DNA of 45,149 bases from Gammaproteobacteria bacterium (lineage in GTDB: Bacteria > Pseudomonadota > Gammaproteobacteria > Pseudomonadales > Pseudohongiellaceae): NCBI GenBank assembly GCA_009922595.1, contig RFVC01000015.1:1-45149 (forward strand), in the 5' to 3' direction. Below the pieces are notes generated by a model. It searched no databases. It was given only the letters and a program-made list of their open reading frames with translations, and had not been told where the DNA came from. The translations under genes were made by a program, and so were the position numbers. Positions 25,771 through 37,155 of this stretch are shown here, one piece after another (within the stretch, counting starts at the first letter, position 1; each line of letters begins with the position of its first letter).

Positions 25771-27501
25771 ATGAATCTGAAGCATCACCTTGAAAAGATT
25801 ATTGCTGGGCGCATCAGCGAGGTATCCGGACTTACCGGCAGCAAGGCCTTGATCAATTATGCCCGTGAAGCCACGTTTGGTGATTACCAGGCTAACGGCA
25901 TTATGGGTGTCGCGAAGCAGCTTAAAACCAATCCACGTGAACTTGGTGAAAAAGTACTGGCTGATCTGGATCTTGGCGGAATTGCCCGAAAAGTAGAACT
26001 AGCCGGCCCTGGTTTCATCAACATATTTATCTCACCCGATTACCTCGCTCAGCAGTTGAATACCCTTCGGACCAGTGCAGCGCTCGTTCAACCCCTGGTC
26101 GCGCAAACCAATGTTGTTGTTGACTACTCTTCACCGAATCTGGCCAAGGAAATGCACGTTGGGCATTTGCGCGGCACAATTATCGGGGATGCACTCGCCC
26201 GCATATTTGAATACCTTGGGCAGACCGTCATTCGTCAAAATCATTTTGGTGACTGGGGCACGCAATTCGGCATGCTGATTACCCAGATGCAGGATATGCA
26301 GCAGCTTGATGAAAGTGAACTTAAAAAAGAACTCGCCGACCTGGAGAGTTTTTACCGCGACGCCAAGGAGCGTTTTGATGCAGACCCTGAATTCGCAAAC
26401 GCCAGCCGCGAAAACGTGGTTAAACTCCAGGCCGGAGACAGCACCTGCCTTAAGCTCTGGCAAGCCTTTATTGATATCTCCGTGGAACATTGCCAGGCAC
26501 TTTATGACAAACTCGGCATTACGCTGAGAGTTGATGACATTAAGGCAGAAAGCTTTTACAACGACAGGCTGGCCGGCATTATTATCCAGCTGGATGATGC
26601 AGGCCTGCTGACAGAGTCAGACGGAGCACGCTGCGTGTTCCTGGATGAGTTCCGCAACAAGGACGGTGAAGCCCTGCCCACCATCGTCCAGAAATCCGAC
26701 GGCGGTTATTTATATGCCACCACCGATCTGGCTGCCATTCAATACAGAAGCAAGGAGCTCAACGCTAACCGTGTGCTTTACGTAGTGGACGCCAGGCAGA
26801 GCCTGCATTTTCAGCAAGTTTTCCGTGTAGCTGAAGTGGCTCATTTCAAGGCTGAGCAATGCTCACTGGAACATTTGTCATACGGAACGATGATGGGCAG
26901 TGACGGCAAACCTTTCAAAACCCGTACCGGCGGCACCGTCAAACTGATGGACTTAATGGAAGAAGGCATTGCCCGGGCATTCGACCTGGTCAGTGAAAAA
27001 AATCCTGACCTGGAAGAAAGCGAACGACGCGAAATAGCCAGCGTGGTCGGTATAGCCGCCATCAAATACTTCGAATTAAGCAAGAACAGAAACAGCGACT
27101 ATATCTTTGACTGGGACACCATGCTTTCATTTGACGGTAACACCGCCCCTTACCTGCTTTATGCCTATGCCCGAATCAGGAGCATTTTTCGCAGAGAAGA
27201 TATCGTGTCACCCCACGAATACACGATCTTGGTCAATGATGAGGAAGAACAGGCGCTTGCGCTCAAACTTCTTCAATTTAGTGAAACGGTCGAGCAGGTA
27301 TCGGAAGACTGCTACCCCAACCAGCTATGTCTGTACCTCTATGAACTGGCAGGCATTTACATGCGCTTTTACGAGGCCTGCCCTGTACTCAAGGCCGAGA
27401 CAACTGTGCGTGAGTCCCGTTTGGGGCTGTGTGATCTCACTGCCAGGACCATAAAACAGGGTCTGTCCCTGCTGGGTATTGATACACTAGAAAAAATGTA
27501 A
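25771..27501 (+). CDS. argS: Arginyl-tRNA synthetase
   Basis: ArgS charges tRNA-Arg with arginine. It is 576 aa, matching E. coli's 577. An N-terminal Add-1 domain occupies about 1-100. The class I HIGH motif is HVGH at 129-132 in NLAKEMHVGHLRG. The KMSKS-like loop is replaced by GSDGKPFKTRTGG, as is usual in many ArgS. The C-terminal DALR anticodon-binding domain contains the LYLYELAGIYMRFYEACPVL segment and ends near LSLLGIDTLEKM. The gene is 105 bases before icd and on the same strand. Confidence 0.98.
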   Translation: MNLKHHLEKIIAGRISEVSGLTGSKALINYAREATFGDYQANGIMGVAKQLKTNPRELGEKVLADLDLGGIARKVELAGPGFINIFISPDYLAQQLNTLRTSAALVQPLVAQTNVVVDYSSPNLAKEMHVGHLRGTIIGDALARIFEYLGQTVIRQNHFGDWGTQFGMLITQMQDMQQLDESELKKELADLESFYRDAKERFDADPEFANASRENVVKLQAGDSTCLKLWQAFIDISVEHCQALYDKLGITLRVDDIKAESFYNDRLAGIIIQLDDAGLLTESDGARCVFLDEFRNKDGEALPTIVQKSDGGYLYATTDLAAIQYRSKELNANRVLYVVDARQSLHFQQVFRVAEVAHFKAEQCSLEHLSYGTMMGSDGKPFKTRTGGTVKLMDLMEEGIARAFDLVSEKNPDLEESERREIASVVGIAAIKYFELSKNRNSDYIFDWDTMLSFDGNTAPYLLYAYARIRSIFRREDIVSPHEYTILVNDEEEQALALKLLQFSETVEQVSEDCYPNQLCLYLYELAGIYMRFYEACPVLKAETTVRESRLGLCDLTARTIKQGLSLLGIDTLEKM

Positions 27502-29832
<2,331 letters not shown>

Positions 29833-29852
29833 TACTAGGACCAGCGGATAAG

Positions 29853-29879
29853 AAGCCAGGTACAATCCTGGCTTTTTTT
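29853..29879 (+). terminator. Rho-independent terminator of icd
   Basis: AAGCCAGG, loop TACAAT, CCTGGCTT, followed by TTTTT (to 29879), 20 bases after the icd stop. The stem is eight pairs. It also overlaps the end of the convergent methyltransferase-like gene (stop at 29878). Confidence 0.9.
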
Positions 29880-30636
29880 ACATTGGTTTTTGGAAAACCA
29901 CTACTGCCCTGGAGGTCTGGCCTCTCACCTGGAAAACCACCGCTGTCCGATCATCCTCGGCATTCTCAAGGATATCGCTGTCAACCAGAACAGTGAATCC
30001 TGCAGCAGTCACCTCATCAACAATTGCTTCCTTGCCAATACGATGAAGAGTACCCGCATCCCGCCACCCGGAACCATCCTCGGCCAGGTGATCAATAACA
30101 ACATACTTGCCCCCAGGCGTCAGTGAATTGAAGACCTTGGCATTGAAAGCAGTCTGGTCTACACCAAAGTTACCGAAATCGTGATAGGAAAGTACGTTGT
30201 AAACGGCATCCAGCCCTGCCGGAAATTCCATGGTGTTGTAATTCACGATGGCGTACTGCGCGTTGGTATGTGCATCAGCAAAGGCCTGACCGGCTTCGCC
30301 GACTGCGCCCTCACTAAAACCGGCAAGAAGCGGCAGGTCATACATCTCGACCATACCGGTGGGTCCCACAGCCTCAACCAGCATAGGTGTGTAATATTGG
30401 CCGAAAGTCGACATTTCGGCGACATGATCACCTTCGCTCAGACCTGCCAGGGTCATGACCTCTGCGGGCTTACGTCCGGTATCTCTTGCCCTCTGGCTTT
30501 CATCACGCGACTCTGATTCAACGGCACGTCGTATATGGGCAGGCGTGTTCTCAGGCACCATATAATCCTGCGACAGGGCCGGTATAGCCTGCACAAGTAA
30601 AGACAATACCAGCGTGAATAGTGCAATATTCTTCAT
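29878..30636 (-). CDS. Exported methyltransferase-like protein
   Basis: This is a 252-residue protein of the class I SAM-dependent methyltransferase fold, in the group related to COG4798. It begins with a signal peptide (MKNIALFTLVLSLLVQAIPA then LSQDYMVP), so it is probably exported. The nucleotide-binding loop normally reads like DxFPGGGYYT; here it is EMSTFGQYYTPMLVEA, with the glycine run lost. Later motifs (NVLSYHDF, KYVVIDHLAEDGSG) fit the family. The ATG at 30636 has GAGGGG seven bases before it. A longer start at 30675 lies inside the htpG terminator. Real activity is uncertain. Confidence 0.75.
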   Translation of the reverse strand: MKNIALFTLVLSLLVQAIPALSQDYMVPENTPAHIRRAVESESRDESQRARDTGRKPAEVMTLAGLSEGDHVAEMSTFGQYYTPMLVEAVGPTGMVEMYDLPLLAGFSEGAVGEAGQAFADAHTNAQYAIVNYNTMEFPAGLDAVYNVLSYHDFGNFGVDQTAFNAKVFNSLTPGGKYVVIDHLAEDGSGWRDAGTLHRIGKEAIVDEVTAAGFTVLVDSDILENAEDDRTAVVFQVRGQTSRAVVVFQKPM

Positions 30637-30660
30637 GTTTATTCCCCTCAAAAACCCCAA

Positions 30661-30697
30661 AAAAACCCCGGGCATTGATTGTAACCCCGGGGATTTT
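30661..30697 (-). terminator. Rho-independent terminator of htpG
   Basis: On the minus strand CCCCGGG (30686-30692) pairs with CCCGGGG (30666-30672) across a loop of 13 bases, with a flanking A/T pairing, and is followed by TTTTTTT. It lies just past the htpG stop (30711). Confidence 0.8.
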
Positions 30698-30710
30698 GAA
30701 TAGAAAAGCG

Positions 30711-32633
30711 TTACTGAATTAAATTCAGTAGCAGCTTGTTGAGTCGCTGTATATAAGAGGCAGGATCATCCAGTTGCCCCCCTTCTGCCAGGCTGGCCTG
30801 GTCAAACAGGATTCGAGCCAGGTCATTGAAGCGGTCCTCATCGGGCTCAGTATCCAATTTCTCAACCAGTGGATGCTCAGGATTAATTTCAAACACCGGT
30901 TTGAAATCAGGCATGGCCTGGCCGGCAGCCTCCATGATTTTGCGCATTTGTGCACCCATATCATGTTCAGCAATCGATAAGCAGGCCGGGGAGTCTGTGA
31001 GTCTTGTGGTTGTCCTGACTTCTGCCACTTCCTCTCCTAGGGCCTCCTTGAGACGCTTGAGCAAGGATTCTGCTTTTTTGTCAGCTTTCTCCTGCTGTTT
31101 CTTGTCTTCCTCGGTATCCAGCTTACCCAGATCAAGTTCACCACGGGTAATATCCTGAAACTGCTTGCCGTCGAACTCTATCAGGTGGCTGATAAACCAC
31201 TCATCAACACGGTCTGACAGTAGCAGTACCTCGATACCCTTTTTCCTGAACACTTCCAGGTGCGGGCTGTTCTTGGCAGTATTGTGGGATTCACTGGCAA
31301 TGTAATAGATCTTGTCCTGGCCCTCCTGCATACGGCCCACATAATCCTCCAAAGACTGATCCTGCAAGGCATCGTCTGTGTGGGTTGAGGAGAATAGCAG
31401 CAGCTTCGCAATTTTATCTTTATTGGCAAAGTCTTCGGCGGGCCCCTCCTTGAGTACCTGGCCAAATTCATTCCAAAATTTCTGGTAAGTTTCCTTGTCC
31501 TTTTTCTTAAGCTTCGCGAGCATATCTAGGACGCGCTTTGTCAAAGCACTTTTCATGGAATCAACGGCGGGATCTTTCTGCAGAATTTCGCGGCTGACAT
31601 TGAGGCTGATGTCGTTAGAATCGACCACACCCTTGATAAAACGAAGATATAGCGGCAGGAACTGTTCCGCATCGTCCATGATAAAAACGCGCTGAACATA
31701 TAGCTTCAGTCCGCGGGTCGTGTCCCTGTTCCACATATCATAGGGTGCGCGCGAAGGGAGATATAGCAGGCTTGTATATTCGAGCTTGCCCTCTACCTTA
31801 TTGTGCGACCAGTCAAGAGGATCTTCGAAATCATGGCTGACATGCTTGTAGAACTCCTTGTATTCATCATCATTTAGTTCTGTCCGTGAGCGCGTCCACA
31901 AGGCCTTGGCCGAATTCACTGATTCATATTCGGGCGCCTTACCTTTCTTTATCTTCTTATCGTCTTCCGCATCAGCGCCAAAGTCTTCCTTGACCATCAT
32001 TACCGGCATAGAAATATGATCCGCATATTTCCTGACTATGCCCCTAAGACGAAAACTTTCAGCAAATTCCTTCTCATCCTTTTTCAGGTGCAGGACAATT
32101 TGAGTGCCCCTGTCGGCTTTATTCACCGATTCGACAACGAAATCAGACTCGCCCGAGGATTCCCATCTGACGCCCTGATCAGCTGGCACTCCTGCCTTGC
32201 GGCTGAATACTTCGACCTTATCCGCAACGATAAAAGCCGAGTAAAAACCCACACCGAATTGGCCGATGAGCTGAGAATCTTTTTTTTCATCCCCAGTCAG
32301 GGATTCAAGAAACTGTGCGGTGCCTGACTTGGCGATTGTGCCGAGGTTTTCAATTACGTCTTCACGATTCATACCGATGCCGTTATCTGAAATCGTAATT
32401 GTTTTCTTCCTAGTGTCAAAATCAACAGTGATTTTCAGATTCGGATCATCCTCAAGCAATTCGGGCTTGGCCAAAGAGGCAAAACGCAATTTATCTGCAG
32501 CGTCAGAGGCGTTAGAGATAAGTTCGCGTAAAAATATTTCCTTGTTGCTATATAAGGAATGAATCATTAGGTGAAGCAGTTGCTTGGCTTCTGTCTGGAA
32601 CCCCAGTGTTTCTTTATTTGCTTGTGAACCCAT
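30711..32633 (-). CDS. htpG: Molecular chaperone HtpG (Hsp90)
   Basis: HtpG is the bacterial Hsp90, an ATP-driven dimeric cytoplasmic chaperone. It is 640 aa, within the usual 624-640. The GHKL ATPase domain shows [31 protein letters not shown] and [17 protein letters not shown]. The middle domain carries [20 protein letters not shown] and [11 protein letters not shown]. The C-terminal dimer domain ends at [16 protein letters not shown] sigma-32-like promoter lies at 32670-32695 and a terminator follows, so this is a single-gene heat-shock unit. Confidence 0.98.
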   Translation of the reverse strand: MGSQANKETLGFQTEAKQLLHLMIHSLYSNKEIFLRELISNASDAADKLRFASLAKPELLEDDPNLKITVDFDTRKKTITISDNGIGMNREDVIENLGTIAKSGTAQFLESLTGDEKKDSQLIGQFGVGFYSAFIVADKVEVFSRKAGVPADQGVRWESSGESDFVVESVNKADRGTQIVLHLKKDEKEFAESFRLRGIVRKYADHISMPVMMVKEDFGADAEDDKKIKKGKAPEYESVNSAKALWTRSRTELNDDEYKEFYKHVSHDFEDPLDWSHNKVEGKLEYTSLLYLPSRAPYDMWNRDTTRGLKLYVQRVFIMDDAEQFLPLYLRFIKGVVDSNDISLNVSREILQKDPAVDSMKSALTKRVLDMLAKLKKKDKETYQKFWNEFGQVLKEGPAEDFANKDKIAKLLLFSSTHTDDALQDQSLEDYVGRMQEGQDKIYYIASESHNTAKNSPHLEVFRKKGIEVLLLSDRVDEWFISHLIEFDGKQFQDITRGELDLGKLDTEEDKKQQEKADKKAESLLKRLKEALGEEVAEVRTTTRLTDSPACLSIAEHDMGAQMRKIMEAAGQAMPDFKPVFEINPEHPLVEKLDTEPDEDRFNDLARILFDQASLAEGGQLDDPASYIQRLNKLLLNLIQ

Positions 32634-32669
32634 TGAAATGAAACTCCCATCATTATTTACCCAAAATAA

Positions 32670-32695
32670 ATATGGGCTTGGAAAGAATTTTCAAG
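32670..32695 (-). promoter_or_regulatory. Sigma-32 (heat-shock) promoter of htpG
   Basis: On the minus strand, CTTGAAA (32689-32695), a 12-base spacer, and CCCATAT (32670-32676; GCCCATAT with the flanking base). This matches the RpoH consensus closely. It is about 40 bases upstream of the htpG ATG and next to the terminator of the TPR gene. Confidence 0.85.
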
Positions 32696-32696
32696 G

Positions 32697-32726
32697 CAAA
32701 AAAAACGCATCCGAGGATGCGTTTTT
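32697..32726 (-). terminator. Rho-independent terminator of the TonB cluster
   Basis: A perfect 12-base inverted repeat, AAAAACGCATCC, loop GA, GGATGCGTTTTT (32701-32726). Read on the minus strand it is followed by a T run of at least eight. It lies 40 bases past the stop of the TPR-protein gene and ends that operon before the htpG promoter. Confidence 0.92.
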
Positions 32727-32766
32727 ACTACTTACTACTTTATAGTTTTTATTATTAACTGGTTGC

Positions 32767-34113
32767 TTACCTGAACCATTCTGCCAGTTCACGGCGCTGA
32801 CGCTGCAGCGTTTCATAACGCTCCTTTTCGCGAGTCAAAACAGTAATCCAGGTATTTGCTGTATCTTCACTGCGCTCATCACGACGTGCAGAACGTGCGG
32901 CTTCAATGCCCTCGTCATAGCGATTAAGCTCCATGTAGCATCGGGCCACTGACAAATAGGACTGGTCAGGCCTATCGAGATCGCCCTTGTCAAAGGCATT
33001 GTCAAACGCTTCAACGCATTTCTCAAATTCGCTCATGGTAGCGTAAATGCGTCCGAGGCGGGCGTAGTGTTCACCGTCATCAGACATGGCAGCGGCACGC
33101 TCCAGCGGTGGAGCCGCCTTGGCATCTTCCCTGGCTATCTGGTAGCAAGTTGAAAGGAAGGCCAGGTTACCCTCGTCTTCCTCGATAATGCCGTCGGCCA
33201 TGCCCCTTTCCATGATGCGAGCGCATCCATAGGGATAATCATTGTTATATAACTGTGCCGCCAAGTTGATCAGCTGCGAATCGCTGTCCAGGTGACCAAG
33301 TACGTCTACTACGTAGTAGGACTGTGCCTGTTCAGTAAAGCGTTCGATCTGGCCAAGCACCGCTGGCAGGAGAACCCAGTCATCAGCCTCGTTGTAAAGG
33401 ACAACGGACTCACGCAGAACCTGGTGGGCCTTTTCGTAGTCTTCAACATTAAAGTATAGCGCTCGAAGCAGGTCATAGGTATTTTTGGGGATAGCCTCAC
33501 CCTTGGAACGCAGAATTTCCATGTTGCGAAGGATAAATGGGATCGATTCGGGGTACTCCTCGAGCTGGTAATGAGCTGTTCCTATACGGAAATAGACATC
33601 ATCGTTAGGCTCTAACGCAATATCGTTATACTGCGAGAAGTAATTAATGGCTTCACTGAAACTCTCTTCTACATAGTAGAGCGAACCCAGGTAAAACAAT
33701 GTTTGCTCTATCTGTTCTTGTGTCAGGTTAGGAAGGCTGAGCATTTCCTCGTAGGCTTCGATTGCCGCAGGATAGTTTTCCTGGATCTGGTGCAGGTTGG
33801 CGTAAAACTGCCACATGACAAATTTTTCCCTGTCATTGAGGCGGTCACGGTTATAGTCTTCCTTCACCTCGTCCAGCACTGCCATGGCACCCAAGTAGTC
33901 TTCCATATCACGAAGCTCCATAACCTCGTTTATGCGGGTGTAGACTCGGCGGCCTAGGGTCTGGGACGAACGTGCTGCAGGCGGCGCTCTGCGCCCTTCC
34001 TCATCATCATCCTGGGCCAGAGCCTGGCCTCCGATGAGTGATAAATCAGCCAGCGGCAGTAAGACGACTACGGCAGCGAGGAGAAATTTTCCAAATACAG
34101 TCTTTCTCATCAT
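32767..34113 (-). CDS. TPR-repeat protein of the TonB cluster
   Basis: This is a 448-residue exported protein. The signal peptide is clear (MMRKTVFGKFLLAAVVVLL and on, ending AQALAQ-like GGQALAQDD). Tandem TPR-type helical pairs fill the rest, for example NYPAAIEAYEEMLSLPN, FSEAINYFSQYNDIALEPND, DYEKAHQVLRESVVLYNEAD and DRPDQSYLSVARCYMELNRY. It sits last in the DUF3450-ExbB-ExbB-ExbD-TonB-TPR order. In Vibrio-like TonB2 clusters a TPR protein takes this place, so it probably supports the TonB motor in the periplasm. Its precise contact is unknown. Confidence 0.88.
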   Translation of the reverse strand: MMRKTVFGKFLLAAVVVLLPLADLSLIGGQALAQDDDEEGRRAPPAARSSQTLGRRVYTRINEVMELRDMEDYLGAMAVLDEVKEDYNRDRLNDREKFVMWQFYANLHQIQENYPAAIEAYEEMLSLPNLTQEQIEQTLFYLGSLYYVEESFSEAINYFSQYNDIALEPNDDVYFRIGTAHYQLEEYPESIPFILRNMEILRSKGEAIPKNTYDLLRALYFNVEDYEKAHQVLRESVVLYNEADDWVLLPAVLGQIERFTEQAQSYYVVDVLGHLDSDSQLINLAAQLYNNDYPYGCARIMERGMADGIIEEDEGNLAFLSTCYQIAREDAKAAPPLERAAAMSDDGEHYARLGRIYATMSEFEKCVEAFDNAFDKGDLDRPDQSYLSVARCYMELNRYDEGIEAARSARRDERSEDTANTWITVLTREKERYETLQRQRRELAEWFR

Positions 34114-34133
34114 CTTTCTCTCTAGACCCCCCC

Positions 34134-34751
34134 TTAGTTATCTGCCAGGTTGTATCTGAACAGGTATCGGACACCTGGGACCGGAACGGCCTGGCCGTCC
34201 GAAACTCTTGGATTAAACTTGAAACGTGAAACCGCACGTCTTGAGGAGGAATCAAATATATTTGGGGGGTCGGCGTCGACTACCTGGATACTCTCGGAAT
34301 CAACTGTACCCTGTGCCGTTACTGTGAAGGAAACCAGGCACCAGCCTTCAATACCACGAGAAGCGGCACGCTGAGGATACTGGGGCTCGATAGTTACAAT
34401 CGGCAGCATTTCAGAGTCACTGGCAGAAATCGAGGCACTGTTATCAAGGCCACCCATGTCTACTTCGACACGGCTGATGTTCAGACCTTCACCAGTTGGT
34501 GCATCCAGCGCTAAATCCGGTTCAGGCAGGTCGGGAATTTCTTCGGGCACATCAGGCTCTTCCGGTTTTGGCTCTTGACGCTGAACTTCGAGCTCAATTT
34601 CAGGCATCGTGATGTCGGCAATCTTTCTTGCCTCACCCTTCTCCGGTTCTGATGCATCCATCGAAATCAGAAACTGCATCAAGAAGAACAAACCAAAGGT
34701 AACAGCGGAGGCAAAAACTACAGCAAATCCAATATTGAATAATCTGACCAT
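34134..34751 (-). CDS. TonB family energy-transducing protein
   Basis: TonB spans the periplasm and pulls on outer-membrane receptor plugs for siderophore, haem, vitamin or sugar uptake. It is 205 aa. One membrane anchor spans about 6-30 (VVFASAVTFGLFFLMQFLI). A proline/acid linker includes QRQEPKPEEPDVPEEIPDL. The C-terminal TonB domain runs from about 110 to 205, with PQYPQRAASRGIEGWCLVSF and the final strand VRYLFRYNLADN. It is short for TonB, like TonB2-type proteins. ExbD lies upstream and the TPR gene downstream. Confidence 0.93.
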   Translation of the reverse strand: MVRLFNIGFAVVFASAVTFGLFFLMQFLISMDASEPEKGEARKIADITMPEIELEVQRQEPKPEEPDVPEEIPDLPEPDLALDAPTGEGLNISRVEVDMGGLDNSASISASDSEMLPIVTIEPQYPQRAASRGIEGWCLVSFTVTAQGTVDSESIQVVDADPPNIFDSSSRRAVSRFKFNPRVSDGQAVPVPGVRYLFRYNLADN

Positions 34752-34762
34752 TTTCTTTTCCT

Positions 34763-35167
34763 CTATGCCTCAGCAGCAATCTGAACACTGGAGGCTTCAG
34801 CTTCCCTGGCAGCATTCATGATCATCAGCACGAATTCATTTGGTGCATTCTGATCGGCCTGAATAACTACTGCAGCATTCGGAGACTCTGCAAGCCTTTG
34901 CTCAATGCGCAGGCGCAAGTTACGGGGTGGTATCACATCACCATCCATCCACATTTCGCCAACCGGTGATATAGCGATTAGAATAGGCTCACCATCAACA
35001 CCTTCTACCATGGAGGCTTCCGGATAATTAATTTCATACCCTGCTTCTTTTACAAACACGGAGGTAACGATGAAGAAAATTAGGAGTATGAAGACAACGT
35101 CCAGCATGGGCGTCAGGTCGATTTCACCTGCCTGTTCGTCATCTTTACCTTTTGCAAAACCTTTCAT
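34763..35167 (-). CDS. exbD: Biopolymer transport protein ExbD
   Basis: ExbD forms the proton-path dimer inside the ExbB pentamer of TonB motors. It is 134 aa. The single membrane helix starts at about residue 21 (MLDVVFILLIFFIVTSVF), with the essential intramembrane aspartate at D23 in DLTPMLDVV. The periplasmic domain follows, with LRLRIEQRLAESPNAAVVIQ and DQNAPNEFVLMIMNAA. AGGA lies six bases before the ATG. TolR is the alternative but the neighbouring TonB gene argues for ExbD. Confidence 0.93.
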   Translation of the reverse strand: MKGFAKGKDDEQAGEIDLTPMLDVVFILLIFFIVTSVFVKEAGYEINYPEASMVEGVDGEPILIAISPVGEMWMDGDVIPPRNLRLRIEQRLAESPNAAVVIQADQNAPNEFVLMIMNAAREAEASSVQIAAEA

Positions 35168-35188
35168 AATTGATCCTGTTAAGAAGAA

Positions 35189-35719
35189 TTAGGCGTGCTG
35201 GATTTCCATATGGTCTTCCAGGAACTGTAATTCTCTGCTGGTTCTTACTTTCAGAATGTTGCTGGCAAAAATCCCTGACAAAGCGCCAACCATACCTGCC
35301 ATTGTTGGGATAGTTGCCCTGGCAACACCACCAGACATCTGCTTGGCGTCACCACCACCAGTAACCGCCATTACGTAGAAGACTTCAATCATTCCAGTTA
35401 CTGTCCCCAGAAGTCCAAACAACGGACAAACGACCACCAGCACTTCTATCACTGGAAGCGTTGATTTCAGGTCGAGCGAGACACGGGAGATAAGTTCCTG
35501 CCGAATAGCGTGGGCATTCCAGGACCCTTTATCAGTCCTGGCTTCCCATTCCGAAAGTGCACTAACCACATTCTCTTTGTGGACAGTACGTAAAAACCAG
35601 AATCGTTCAATCATCAAGCTCCATTTTACAAACAACAAAATGGCAATCAGATTCAGAACAGGGCCACCACGCTCCATGAAGACATCGATGGCCTCAAAAC
35701 TCTGACTAAAAAAATCCAT
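35189..35719 (-). CDS. exbB: ExbB/MotA/TolQ family proton channel
   Basis: ExbB is the pentameric channel subunit that uses the proton gradient to drive TonB. It is 176 aa. Three membrane segments are visible at about 20-40, 90-120 and 135-157. The channel segment reads PLFGLLGTVTGMIEVFYVMA, the family hallmark, and the last one carries ARATIPTMAGMVGALSG. It is preceded by the larger ExbB/TtpC-like gene. No signal peptide is needed. This short form fits the ExbB2 type of Vibrio-like clusters. Confidence 0.92.
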   Translation of the reverse strand: MDFFSQSFEAIDVFMERGGPVLNLIAILLFVKWSLMIERFWFLRTVHKENVVSALSEWEARTDKGSWNAHAIRQELISRVSLDLKSTLPVIEVLVVVCPLFGLLGTVTGMIEVFYVMAVTGGGDAKQMSGGVARATIPTMAGMVGALSGIFASNILKVRTSRELQFLEDHMEIQHA

Positions 35720-35757
35720 AAGCTATTCTCCAGCTTTAACTATTCAGACGGACTAGC

Positions 35758-37149
35758 TTACGATGAAGTACCTTGCGCTTCCGCGCGTCTGGCAATAATA
35801 CCAGTAGCCTGCTCTTCCAAGATATGAATTACCTGGTCACTGCGTGATTTCACGATAGTGTGGAACAGGATGGTTGGAATCGCGACGACGATACCCAGCA
35901 CAGTAGTAACCAGGGCGCCGGAGATACCGCCTGCCATGATCTGTGGGTCACCAGTACCGAACAGTGTGATCGCCTGGAACACGGTGATCATGCCGGTTAC
36001 CGTACCAAGCAGCCCCCCCAGAGGAGCAACAGTGGCAATAATCTTGAGCAGCGTCAGGAAGCGTTCAAGTGCCGGAGTCTCTAGCAGAATTGCCTCACCG
36101 AGTTTTAGCTCAAGGGTTTCAATGTTCATGTTCTTGTCTGATTCATAGACCTTCAGAACGCGGCCAAGCGGATTGTTCTCGCTTGGACGGTCAGGGCTCT
36201 TCAGCTGACGCTTAACCTTGGCATTTACCAGGGTCAGGGTGACCATACGCTCTACTGCGAGTAGTGTGGCAAACAGGCCTACAAAGATAATTATCTGACC
36301 GATGGTGCGGCCCTGCTCCCAGTAACGTTCCTGGAATGAAGGTGAGCTGATCAGTGCCGCCAGATATGAGCCGCCAAAGGGACCAGTCGGGTCAATACCC
36401 ACCATAGTGAAGCCGCCGGCAGCGCTCTGGATGTCTGCCGCAGTGCTGGTGTAATCACCAGGCTGGCTAGGCAGGACACTCAAACGCTTTGTGTTAGCAT
36501 CAAATTCCAAGTACTGGCCACCGGAAACAATGTTATAGGAACCAATACGGATTACTTCCTGCTGGTTCTGCGTACCGTCAGGTTGGGCCACATCTGTAGT
36601 GAAGCGCGCCACGTTAGCAGACTCAGTCATTTCTTGGAGCAGGTAGAACCAAAGACGCTCAAGCTGTTCGATGCTGGGCAGCTGGGACTCGCTGGCCATA
36701 ATCTCGGCAAGTTCGGTCATTGTTTCTTCACGGCCAGGATACTGGGCAGAAATTAGTGAAGCTTCGAACTGGCTTCGGGTATCACCTACAACCCCGGCAA
36801 TAGTACCAAATAGTTCGTCCAGATCACCAAGACGTTCCTGCAGGGTTTCAAAACGCTGCGCCTTGATGATTTCGTTTTCGTTATAAGTATTTTCAAGGTC
36901 TACAGAAATACGCTGTTCTGTTTCCTCGCGCTCAAGCATTTCATTCAGAAGCGCCTGGCGCTGGTTAACATTCTGCTGAAACTGCTGCATACGCTGACGA
37001 TGCTCTTCAGTTTCAGTCAGCCTGGCCTGCTCTACCAGATCAAGCAACTGGTCCAGGTTCGCAGCCTGCTGCTGGCCGAATGTAAATGAAGCAGTAATAC
37101 ACAGAACTGATGTAGATAGTGTTTTCTTAATAATAGAAGAGAATTTCAT
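35758..37149 (-). CDS. Large ExbB/TtpC-like protein
   Basis: This is a 463-residue MotA/TolQ/ExbB-family protein with an N-terminal extension, the architecture known as TtpC in Vibrio TonB2 systems. A signal peptide (MKFSSIIKKTLSTSVLCITA then SFTFGQQQ) leads into a periplasmic coiled coil at about 30-110 rich in Q and E. A globular periplasmic part reaches about 280. Membrane segments lie at about 284-305, 368-397 and 410-433, with PLGGLLGTVTGMITVFQAIT. TtpC is required for TonB2 function in Vibrio; the same role is inferred here. GGAG lies nine bases before the ATG. Confidence 0.9.
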   Translation of the reverse strand: MKFSSIIKKTLSTSVLCITASFTFGQQQAANLDQLLDLVEQARLTETEEHRQRMQQFQQNVNQRQALLNEMLEREETEQRISVDLENTYNENEIIKAQRFETLQERLGDLDELFGTIAGVVGDTRSQFEASLISAQYPGREETMTELAEIMASESQLPSIEQLERLWFYLLQEMTESANVARFTTDVAQPDGTQNQQEVIRIGSYNIVSGGQYLEFDANTKRLSVLPSQPGDYTSTAADIQSAAGGFTMVGIDPTGPFGGSYLAALISSPSFQERYWEQGRTIGQIIIFVGLFATLLAVERMVTLTLVNAKVKRQLKSPDRPSENNPLGRVLKVYESDKNMNIETLELKLGEAILLETPALERFLTLLKIIATVAPLGGLLGTVTGMITVFQAITLFGTGDPQIMAGGISGALVTTVLGIVVAIPTILFHTIVKSRSDQVIHILEEQATGIIARRAEAQGTSS

Positions 37150-37155
37150 GACTGC

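Noticed and set aside
30637-30675. A longer start for the methyltransferase-like gene (MPGVFLGF)
   Set aside because: It lies inside the htpG terminator, lacks a ribosome site, and would hide the clear signal peptide at 30636.
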